DNA of 13,114 nucleotides from DAOTXL01 sp034434895. GTDB taxonomy: Bacteria; Chloroflexota; Anaerolineae; JAAYZQ01. How positions within the stretch are numbered: the first letter of the stretch is position 1; the number at the start of each line of letters is the position of its first letter. This document shows positions 7,375 to 13,114 of this stretch, piece by piece. The position numbers were made by a program, and so were the translations under genes. Under the pieces are notes generated by a model that ran no database searches, was not told the DNA's origin, and saw only the letters and a list, made by a program, of their open reading frames with translations. The stretch is taken from NCBI GenBank assembly GCA_034434895.1, contig DAOTYI010000233.1:1-13114 (forward strand), in the 5' to 3' direction.

Positions 7375-8085
7375 ATGGAGCAAAACAGAATCCCAAAATC
7401 GGCCATGGTCATCATCGCCCACCCTGACGACGCCGAGTTTACCATGGCCGGCACGGTGGCCCTGTGGACCCGGGCCGGTTGCGGCGTGACCTACGTGGTC
7501 TGCACCGATGGCAATGCCGGCTCCCACGAGCCGGGCATGACCCGCCAGCGGCTGGCCGAAATTCGCCGTGCCGAGCAGCGGGCTGCATGCCAGGTGCTGG
7601 GCGTCAGGGAAGTGGTCTTTCTGGGTTATGACGACGGCCTGCTGCAACCCACGCTGGAACTGCGGCGCGACCTGGTGCGCCTCATCCGCCAATACAGGCC
7701 CCAGGTCGTGCTGACCGGCGATCCGACGCGGCTGTTTGGGGGCGACCGCTACATCAACCATCCTGACCATCGGGCGGCGGCTCAGGCGGCCCTGGATGCC
7801 GTGGCTCCGGCCTGTGCCATGCCCCTGCTGTGGCCGGAGCTCGGCGCGCCGCACCGGGTGCAGCAGGTCTATATTCATGGCAACGACCAGCCCAACACCT
7901 GGGTGGAGATCACAGCAACGGTGGAGCAAAAGATCGCGGCGCTCAAGCAACACGCCAGCCAGATAGGCGATTGGGACCCCACGGAGCGGATCAAGCAATG
8001 GGCGGCCGAGGTGGGTCGGGAGAAGGGGTTGCCTTATGCCGAAAGCTTCCGGGTGATTCTGTTGGTGCCACCAGAAAATGACTGA
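7375..8085 (+). CDS. PIG-L family (LmbE-like) zinc-dependent N-deacetylase
   Basis: A 236-residue protein of the PIG-L/LmbE family, which removes acetyl groups from N-acetylglucosamine-type sugars (as in mycothiol, bacillithiol or GPI precursor synthesis) and related compounds. The signature AHPDDAEF lies at residues 15-22, giving H16 and D19 as zinc ligands and D18 as catalytic base. The second site INHPDHRAA gives H132 as the third ligand. TGDPTRL and the C-terminal EQKIAALKQHASQ helix are also typical. The true substrate is not shown by the sequence. The ATG at 7375 follows GGAGGA at 7358-7363. The frame stays open upstream as far as 4861, but that is antisense to the helicase and is not coding. 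The gene overlaps the next gene by eight bases. Confidence 0.93.
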   Translation: MEQNRIPKSAMVIIAHPDDAEFTMAGTVALWTRAGCGVTYVVCTDGNAGSHEPGMTRQRLAEIRRAEQRAACQVLGVREVVFLGYDDGLLQPTLELRRDLVRLIRQYRPQVVLTGDPTRLFGGDRYINHPDHRAAAQAALDAVAPACAMPLLWPELGAPHRVQQVYIHGNDQPNTWVEITATVEQKIAALKQHASQIGDWDPTERIKQWAAEVGREKGLPYAESFRVILLVPPEND

Positions 8086-8365
8086 CAAAGGCTTTCTCAT
8101 CATCGCCCGTGTCATCCGGCAGGAGGGCTTTTGCGCTGCCGGCCACCGGGTGGGCGACGAGGTGGTGTTCGACGGGCAGACGGTGCAGGGCAGGGTGTGC
8201 ATCCATGCCCTGTACAGTTTCCTGCCCAAAGTGTTTGCCCTGCGCTATGGGGCCGAATTCCCCTGGCTGGAAGACAGGGACGTGGCCACCCACGCCTGTC
8301 CCGATGCCTGGAACCCGGTGGTGTTCGAGATCCGGCGGGTGCGGGAGCAGGACGGCCAGGGATGA
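8078..8365 (+). CDS. TIGR04076 family small protein
   Basis: A 95-residue protein with the spaced pattern of the TIGR04076 family, whose function is unknown: C19-x3-H23 followed by VGDEVVF, C41-IHALYSFLP, LRYGAEFPW (55-63), then C74-PDAWNPVVFEIRR. The three conserved cysteines and one histidine suggest a metal or redox site, which is an inference. There is no signal peptide or membrane segment. It starts inside the end of the PIG-L gene (eight-base overlap) and its stop overlaps the next start by four bases (ATGA), so the three genes are almost certainly translated from one mRNA. Confidence 0.85.
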   Translation: MTDKGFLIIARVIRQEGFCAAGHRVGDEVVFDGQTVQGRVCIHALYSFLPKVFALRYGAEFPWLEDRDVATHACPDAWNPVVFEIRRVREQDGQG

Positions 8366-8655
8366 AGATGGCCGGGCAGTGCTTGAAATGCGGCAGGCCG
8401 GTGGAGGGCCGCTTTTGGCCGGTGATGGGCCGGGGACGAATGGAGCGGCTGTGCCCCGCTTGCGTCGACCAGCTGTCGGCGCTGGTCAGAGCGGCAGGTG
8501 AGACGGCTCAACTCTCCCTGGCCGATGAGCGATTTGTGTTCTGGCTGGAGACAGGCTGCTGGCCGGCGCGCAACGGGCGCACACTCGGCCCCGACGAGCT
8601 GCCCTCCGGCCAGCACAACTCCGATTGCCCCTGTTGCGCGGCCTTTGCAGAATGA
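8362..8655 (+). CDS. Small CxxC zinc-ribbon-like hypothetical protein
   Basis: A 97-residue protein that I do not recognise as a named family. It has CLKC (C7, C10) and CPAC (C31, C34), a spacing that fits a four-cysteine zinc knuckle, plus a cysteine-rich C-terminus (SDCPCCAAFAE). The middle is an ordinary mixed helical stretch (SLADERFVFWLETGCW). The start at 8362 is chosen because it forms an ATGA overlap with the previous gene; an in-frame ATG at 8368 is the alternative. The same frame is open from 8131, but that part is a shadow of the TIGR04076 gene. It is the last gene of the overlapping trio; 54 bases follow before MaoC. Confidence 0.72.
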   Translation: MKMAGQCLKCGRPVEGRFWPVMGRGRMERLCPACVDQLSALVRAAGETAQLSLADERFVFWLETGCWPARNGRTLGPDELPSGQHNSDCPCCAAFAE

Positions 8656-8695
8656 GAGAGGACGCAAAGAATTTTGAACTGATTCCGCGTTCCAC

Positions 8696-8704
8696 AAGGA
8701 GGGG
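8696..8704 (+). promoter_or_regulatory. Strong ribosome binding site that sets the GTG start of MaoC
   Basis: AAGGAGGGG with its GGAGG core seven bases before GTG at 8710. There is no nearby in-frame ATG, so this decides the start. I see no convincing promoter in 8656-8709, only an isolated TTGAAC without a matching -10. Confidence 0.75.
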
Positions 8705-8709
8705 AGCCT

Positions 8710-9195
8710 GTGACGGAGACAAAAGAGCTTGGGGCCCGAACCGGCCTCTATTTTGAAGAGTTTGAGGTCGGCCAGACGATCACCAGTGCCGGGCGGACCA
8801 TAACCGAGGCCGACATTGTGAACTTTGCCGGCCTCACCGGCGACTGGAATCAGATGCATACCGACGCCCGCTTTGCCGCCAGCCATCCGTTTGGCCAGCG
8901 GGTGGCTCACGGCCTGCTGGTGATGTCTATCGCCAGCGGGTTGGTGATGCGCCTGGGCTTCCTGGAGGGCACAGCTCTGGCCTTCCGCGAGATCGGGGAG
9001 TGGAAGTTCAGCCTGCCGGTGTTCATCGGCGACACGATCCAGGTTCGGGCCACCGTGATCGAGACCAGGCCGATGCGCCGCCTGGGTGGGGGGCTGGTCA
9101 ACGTCAGGGTCGAGGTTGTGAACCAGGATGACCAGGTTGTGCAGCGGGGGACCTGGGGGGTGCTGGTCAGGTCTTTCACCCCGGCTCCAGCTTGA
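8710..9195 (+). CDS. MaoC family dehydratase (hotdog fold, R-specific enoyl-CoA hydratase-like)
   Basis: A 161-residue single hotdog-domain protein. The hydratase motif is clear: D35 IVNFAGLTGDWNQMH, giving the catalytic pair D45 and H50 with the five-residue spacing of PhaJ-type enzymes, followed by PFGQRVAHGLL (60-70). Family members add water across trans-2-enoyl-CoA, or act on related acyl-CoA substrates in fatty acid, polyhydroxyalkanoate or dicarboxylate routes; which applies here is not visible. The second half (GEWKFSLPVFIGDTIQ) is the usual strand region. Length is normal. It begins with GTG behind AAGGAGGGG. Its 3' end overlaps the convergent FHA regulator gene by 20 bases, so no terminator fits between them. 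It may be co-transcribed with the trio upstream or have its own promoter. Confidence 0.93.
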   Translation: MTETKELGARTGLYFEEFEVGQTITSAGRTITEADIVNFAGLTGDWNQMHTDARFAASHPFGQRVAHGLLVMSIASGLVMRLGFLEGTALAFREIGEWKFSLPVFIGDTIQVRATVIETRPMRRLGGGLVNVRVEVVNQDDQVVQRGTWGVLVRSFTPAPA

Positions 9196-9841
9196 AGCCA
9201 TACCCCCGCACGGTCACCAGGTACTCGCGCCCCGGGTCTAACTCGCGCAGGCGCAGGCGGATGCGCCGCACCAGGGCATCAATCGCCTCGTCGCTGATCC
9301 CCTCGGCCTGGTCATCTGGCCAGACGGCGGCGATCACCTCGTCACGGCTGTAGACCCGGCCCGGCTGTTCGGCCAGCAGGGCCAATAGCGTGAACTGCGC
9401 GTGCGACAGCGGCGGTGACAACAGCCGACCCCGCACCCGCACCTGCCGCGCCGCCAGGTCCAGCTCCAGGCCGGGAGCCGGGGCCTCGCCGGGCAGGGGG
9501 GCGGTCGAGCCGTAATCCACAAAGGTCATCTTGACCAGGGGGGTCACCTGGACCACATCTCCGTCGGCCAGCAGCGTCGGCCCGGTGATGCGCCGCCCGT
9601 TGACAAAGGTCCCGTTCTTGCTCCCCAGGTCCTCGACCAGGTAGCGTTCCCCCTCCCGGCGGATCCGGGCATGGGCGCGCGACACCCAGCGGTCGTCCAC
9701 CACCACGTCGTTCCCCTCCCACCGGCCGATGGTGGTCACCGGCCTGGAGAGGGTCCAACGCCCCTTGATCTCCTCGCCGTCCATCCACACCAGCAGAGCT
9801 GGCTCCTTCTGCTCGACCATCCTCCGCCCCGCACGCAACAC
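9176..9841 (-). CDS. FHA domain-winged helix transcriptional regulator
   Basis: A 221-residue two-domain protein. Residues about 15-105 form a forkhead-associated domain with the complete phosphothreonine-binding pattern: IGRWEGNDVVV (G39, R40), S54-R-x-H57, and DLGSKNGTFVNG (71-82, N76). Residues about 125-220 are an OmpR/PhoB-type winged helix: LSHAQFTLLALLAEQPGRV, SRDEVIAAVWP, IDALVRRIRLRLRE and VRGYGFKLEPG. The combination suggests a DNA-binding regulator controlled by Ser/Thr kinase phosphorylation, of itself or a partner, instead of a receiver domain; no kinase lies in this window. The start is uncertain: GTG at 9841 has only a weak AGG upstream, while ATG at 9820 has GGAGG directly touching it. 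It follows the glycosyltransferase-NHL gene by nine bases and is likely in its operon. Confidence 0.93.
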   Translation of the reverse strand: MLRAGRRMVEQKEPALLVWMDGEEIKGRWTLSRPVTTIGRWEGNDVVVDDRWVSRAHARIRREGERYLVEDLGSKNGTFVNGRRITGPTLLADGDVVQVTPLVKMTFVDYGSTAPLPGEAPAPGLELDLAARQVRVRGRLLSPPLSHAQFTLLALLAEQPGRVYSRDEVIAAVWPDDQAEGISDEAIDALVRRIRLRLRELDPGREYLVTVRGYGFKLEPG

Positions 9842-9850
9842 GCATCACGC

Positions 9851-12800
9851 CTACGGCAACGGCTCGAACTTGATCACCCGCTGGCCGTTCGTATCGCTCA
9901 CATAGATGAACCCCTCGTCGTCCACATCAATGCCTGTCGGCAGGCTGAATGACCGTTCGTCAAAGCCATAGGTGCCAAAGGTAGCCAGCAACTCCCCTTT
10001 GCTGCTGAACACCGCCACGCGATAGCCCTCCGGGTCGGTGACATACACCCGCCCCTGCCTGTCCACTGCCAGGTATGGCTTGTTGACCACCGATTCGCCA
10101 AACCAGCCCTCTACCGACCAGTAGCGTTGGAGGAGATGGTGGGGGTCAAACACCTGCACCCGTTGATTCCAGGTATCGGCCACATACAGGTTGCCGGCGG
10201 CGTCCAGGGCGATGCCCACCGGCTCGGCGAACAGGCCGGGGGCCGACCCCTCACCCCCCCACTGTTCCAGAAAGTTCCCCTCCAGGTCAAAGACCATGAT
10301 CCGTTCGTTGCCTGTGTCGCTGACATACACCTGCCCCGAAGCGCCGATCGCAATGTCACGCGGTCCATAGAAGCGGTCGGTCAGGCTGCTCGTTTCGGCA
10401 AAGCCCCCCCAGCCGGTCAGGAAGGTGCCCGCCGCATCAAAGACCTGAATGCGGTGGTTCCAGGTGTCGGCCACATAGACGCGCCCATCGGGGGCCACAG
10501 CAATGCCCCACGGTTCGCGGAACTGGCCGTCGCCCATCTGCAACGGCCCGTTGCCGTCGGGATCGGTGCAGCCATGACCGCTCTCCATCTCGCAATAGCT
10601 GCCCCAGGTGCGCAGGAAGGTGCCATCAGGGGCAAAGACCTGGATGCGGGCGTTGTCGGAATCCACGACATACAGGTTGCCATCGGGACCCACGGCCAGG
10701 CCGCGCGGGTGGTTGAACTGACCGGGGGCGGTCCCCACCTGCCCCCAGACCAACTGCGCTTTCAGGTCCACATGCTTCTCAGCATACAGGTCAGGCGGCA
10801 GTTCGTAGCTTTCCGGGGGTACGGCGCCAAAATCCCACAGTTGTTGGGCCACATCCTTGCGCACATACATGGTAAAGTTGTGGACGTGATACCAGTTGTC
10901 GGGCGTTTGCGGGTATTTGCGCCAGTAGAGGATGTTCCACAGGAGCTTGCGCTTCTCAGGCGAAGTCAGGATTTTCCGGATCCGCTCCCAGGTCAGGTCC
11001 ATATACTGCTGGTTGGGCCACCACACCAGCCGCCGTTTGAAAGCGTAATAGCGATCCCCCAGGAAAGGCTTGACCTTGGCATCAATTTCAGAACTGGCCA
11101 GGACGATGGGCACATTCAGCGCCTCGCGCGTAGGGGTGGTGCTGTAGAACTTGCGATTGGGGTACTGGCGCATGTACCACTCCAGCGGCCAGGTGATCTC
11201 GCTGTCGTAAGCCACTGCGATCATCTTGTCGCCCACGGTGCGGCGCGAGATTTCGGCGATTTCATCCATCGTGCGGGTCACATCGGGTGTGCCGTGGGCA
11301 TAGACCAACAGCTCGGTGGCATAGTCGTAGTTGATGTAGGCGGCCATCCAGGCAAAACGCACCGTGAACAAGGATAGAAATAGCAGGATTGTGCCCAGGG
11401 CCACCCGCAGCGAGCGTCGCCCCCCCAGCCGCCGCACCACCAAGCCGGTCAAAATCAGCAGCAGCAGGGTGATGATCAGCGCGGCGAACCAGTTGCCCGT
11501 CTCTTGCAGCCGGGACAGAGAGAGCCCCTGGAACGGCTGCAACCGGAGCAGGGTGTACACCCCAAACAGGGTGAGGGGCAGCAGCAGGGCCAACAGCCCC
11601 CCGCCTCGCCGCCACACCTCCTGCCAGTCCAACCGTCCCAACAGGTCGCCGACGAACTTGCCGGTGAGGACGATCAACGGCAGGGCAGGGTGGACCGTCA
11701 GCCAGGGCATCTTTTCGCCGGCCCAACTATACAGGAAGATGGTGGAAAGGGTCCACAAGATGAGAAAGGCGACAAAGAGGGAATTGAGAGAGGCGGGAGA
11801 TACCGGCGGGGAGGCGGTGTCCTGGCGGCGCGTTTCTTCCCTCTCCTCCTGGGGCAGGAGCCTCGCCGGGCCCGGACCCGTCCCCCGGATCAGAAAATAG
11901 AGGGTGGCCGGGAAGCTGAACAGCAGCGGCACGAACTCGTACATCGGCAGCAACAGGAAATAGTAATACCATGGCTGGCCGCCCCGCCGTACCTCCTGCT
12001 GGGCCAGCCAGTAGCTGATCGAGCCAAAGATGCCGGTGCTCAACCCCAGCGGATTGGTGAAGAAGGTGGTGAACAACAAGGTGTAGATGAGGAACATGAT
12101 GACAAACGCGATGAGCCAGGCCTGCCACGGCAGGGAACGGATCGCCTCCTCGACACGGCTGCGTTGTGGGTACCGGCAGGGGATCAGGGTCGCGCTGAGC
12201 AGCACCGCCGGCAGGATGCCACCCAGGGCGGTGATGACGGCCCCGACCAGTTTCAGGCTTTTCGCCGATGCGGCCGCCTCGGCTGCACCTTCGGTGGCCT
12301 GGGCTGCCAGATCGGCCGCGGCCCGCCCCAGCAGGTACCCCCCGACCAACAGCAGCCCGCTCAGCACCAGGCCCCCGACGTAAAGCCAGATCCGGTTGCG
12401 GGGGTTGACCCGCTCCCACACAACCACTTCGATGATGAACGCCAGACCGATGAAGCCAAAAAGGTAAGCCACCTCTTTGGTCGCCAGCGAGAGCATCAGC
12501 GCCGCGGCTCCCAGATAGAACCAGCCTGGCCGGTGGCTGCGCAACAGGTGAAACAGGGCCGCTATCATCAACATCGTCCACACGGCGATGTAAATATCGT
12601 TGCGGATGTAGCGCGAGTAGTAGAGGATCGAGGGGGAGATCAGCACCAGGAGCGACACGACCACTGTCCCCAGGCGGCCCAACCAGCGCCGCAGCAAAAG
12701 TGGGCTCATGACCAGGAACACGCCAAAGAGGGCCGGCACGATGCGCGCTGTATAGTCGCTGTCGCCAAACAGAAAATAGATCAGCGCGTTGGCGTGGAAC

Positions 12801-13033
12801 AGGAACGGCCCGTGCATCATCGGATTGTGCTGATAGCCGGTCCCGTTGTACAGATAGTAGGAGTACAGGGCGTGCAGGCTTTCGTCGTGGCTCATGGCCC
12901 GCGCCCCCAGGTCCCAGAAGCGGCTGACCAGGGCCACCAGCAAGATCACCCCATAGATCCCCTTCTCCCACGTCGGCTTGAACAACTCAACAAGCGGTTG
13001 GTCAAAGAATCGTGGCTTGTCAACTGATTCCAT
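9851..13033 (-). CDS. TIGR03663 (Agl23-like) GT-C membrane protein fused to an NHL beta-propeller
   Basis: A 1060-residue membrane protein. The N-terminal part matches the TIGR03663 family (flippase-activity-associated Agl23-like, related to dolichyl-phosphate-mannose mannosyltransferases): a first hydrophobic segment at about 27-38, then SHDESLHALYSYYLYNG with the loop acids D50 and E51, QHNPMMHGPF, RYIRNDIYIAVW, LATKEVAY, and WAGEKMPWLTVHPALPL near residues 437-452. About a dozen hydrophobic segments run to about residue 565. Residues 570-755 are a soluble domain. Residues about 760-1060 are six NHL-type blades (repeats such as GLAVGPDGNLYVVDSDNARI and GIALDAAGNLYVADTWNQRV), probably outside the membrane. 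The likely role is sugar transfer or handling at the cell surface; the acceptor is unknown. ATG at 13033 is chosen because GAGG lies six bases upstream; an in-frame GTG at 13045 lacks one. Confidence 0.9.
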   Translation of the reverse strand: MESVDKPRFFDQPLVELFKPTWEKGIYGVILLVALVSRFWDLGARAMSHDESLHALYSYYLYNGTGYQHNPMMHGPFLFHANALIYFLFGDSDYTARIVPALFGVFLVMSPLLLRRWLGRLGTVVVSLLVLISPSILYYSRYIRNDIYIAVWTMLMIAALFHLLRSHRPGWFYLGAAALMLSLATKEVAYLFGFIGLAFIIEVVVWERVNPRNRIWLYVGGLVLSGLLLVGGYLLGRAAADLAAQATEGAAEAAASAKSLKLVGAVITALGGILPAVLLSATLIPCRYPQRSRVEEAIRSLPWQAWLIAFVIMFLIYTLLFTTFFTNPLGLSTGIFGSISYWLAQQEVRRGGQPWYYYFLLLPMYEFVPLLFSFPATLYFLIRGTGPGPARLLPQEEREETRRQDTASPPVSPASLNSLFVAFLILWTLSTIFLYSWAGEKMPWLTVHPALPLIVLTGKFVGDLLGRLDWQEVWRRGGGLLALLLPLTLFGVYTLLRLQPFQGLSLSRLQETGNWFAALIITLLLLILTGLVVRRLGGRRSLRVALGTILLFLSLFTVRFAWMAAYINYDYATELLVYAHGTPDVTRTMDEIAEISRRTVGDKMIAVAYDSEITWPLEWYMRQYPNRKFYSTTPTREALNVPIVLASSEIDAKVKPFLGDRYYAFKRRLVWWPNQQYMDLTWERIRKILTSPEKRKLLWNILYWRKYPQTPDNWYHVHNFTMYVRKDVAQQLWDFGAVPPESYELPPDLYAEKHVDLKAQLVWGQVGTAPGQFNHPRGLAVGPDGNLYVVDSDNARIQVFAPDGTFLRTWGSYCEMESGHGCTDPDGNGPLQMGDGQFREPWGIAVAPDGRVYVADTWNHRIQVFDAAGTFLTGWGGFAETSSLTDRFYGPRDIAIGASGQVYVSDTGNERIMVFDLEGNFLEQWGGEGSAPGLFAEPVGIALDAAGNLYVADTWNQRVQVFDPHHLLQRYWSVEGWFGESVVNKPYLAVDRQGRVYVTDPEGYRVAVFSSKGELLATFGTYGFDERSFSLPTGIDVDDEGFIYVSDTNGQRVIKFEPLP
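9854..10756 (-). other. Six-blade NHL propeller region of the TIGR03663 protein
   Basis: Blades centre near residues 770-802, 837-866, 887-916, 934-963, 982-1010 and 1028-1056 (ATG numbering). Most show the pattern P-x-G-[IL]-A-V, DG-x-[LV]-YV-x-D, and R-[IV]-QVF. Between blades 1 and 2 there is a longer loop with two cysteines (C814, C822) and an acidic DPDGNG stretch. Blade 5 is the most diverged. Confidence 0.85.
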
Positions 13034-13039
13034 TCTGAA

Positions 13040-13043
13040 CCTC
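13040..13043 (-). promoter_or_regulatory. Ribosome binding site of the TIGR03663-NHL gene
   Basis: GAGG read on the minus strand, within GTGAGGTTCAGA, six bases before ATG at 13033. It favours this ATG over the GTG at 13045. No promoter is recognisable between here and the window edge. Confidence 0.6.
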
Positions 13044-13047
13044 ACAG

Positions 13048-13110
13048 GTAAGGAATAAGGGATAAGGAATGAGGGACAGGGATGGTTGCCCCCTGCCCAC
13101 TGCCTCCTGC
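13048..13110. repeat. Degenerate heptanucleotide tandem repeats, two sequence families
   Basis: Nine consecutive seven-base units in one phase. The first five are gtaagga, ataaggg, ataagga, atgaggg and acaggga. After a diverged tggttgc come cccctgc, ccactgc and ctcctgc. The block may continue past the right edge (cccc follows). It lies directly upstream of the TIGR03663-NHL gene. Heptamer repeats of this kind are known as STRR elements in cyanobacteria; membership in that class is only a resemblance. Confidence 0.6.
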
Positions 13111-13114
13111 CCCC

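Noticed and set aside
4717..8655. Helicase plus neighbours as a DISARM- or other defence-type system
   Set aside because: A DUF1998/MZB helicase is present, but there is no methylase, phospholipase D protein, DrmB-like protein or other defence gene beside it; the neighbours look metabolic.
10127..11377. Antisense open frame over the NHL part of the TIGR03663 gene
   Set aside because: No recognisable domain; the minus strand encodes regular NHL blades.
11504..13027. Antisense open frame over the membrane part of the TIGR03663 gene
   Set aside because: Gln/Arg/Pro-rich composition without motifs is the expected complement of Leu-rich membrane segments.

Overview
This is a GC-rich, gene-dense bacterial window with nine complete protein genes and one truncated one. 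I see no RNA genes, CRISPR array, insertion sequence or phage genes. The protein set (a UPF0182 membrane protein, a glycosyltransferase of the TIGR03663 type with an NHL propeller, an FHA-winged helix regulator and an MrfA-type helicase), the high GC and the clear TTGACA/TATAAT promoters fit a Chloroflexota bacterium. That placement is inferred from family distribution and general look, not from a marker gene.

Layout. Bases 1-1178 (minus) encode a two-domain histidine phosphatase that runs off the left edge. A very good sigma-70 promoter (TTGACA, 17 bp, TACAAT) sits just upstream. Diverging from it is a tightly coupled plus-strand operon (1255-4698): a DUF1992 protein, a 59-residue basic protein and a large UPF0182 membrane protein, each overlapping the next. 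It converges on a minus-strand DEAD/DEAH helicase (4717-7257) of the MrfA/Hrq1 type with an HNH nuclease-like domain placed before its C-terminal cysteine motif. The 117-base gap 7258-7374 holds divergent promoters. The helicase promoter places the transcript start at or next to the ATG, so its mRNA is probably leaderless.

The plus-strand cluster 7375-8655 is a PIG-L family deacetylase, a TIGR04076 small protein and a small CxxC protein, with 8- and 4-base overlaps. It is followed by a MaoC-type hotdog hydratase (8710-9195) that starts at GTG behind a strong ribosome binding site. The hydratase converges on, and overlaps by 20 bases, an FHA-winged helix regulator on the minus strand. That regulator is the second gene of a two-gene unit. 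The first gene (9851-13033) encodes a GT-C glycosyltransferase-like membrane protein with a six-blade NHL propeller at its C-terminus. Upstream of it, at the right edge, lies a run of degenerate 7-base tandem repeats.

Most likely roles are general: surface glycan or lipid-linked sugar work (TIGR03663 protein, PIG-L), DNA repair (helicase), acyl-CoA chemistry (MaoC) and phospho-signal-linked transcription (FHA-winged helix). I found no self-evident new multi-gene system. The most unusual single items are the helicase-HNH protein, the FHA-winged helix gene paired with the glycosyltransferase-NHL gene, the fused double phosphatase and the heptamer repeats.
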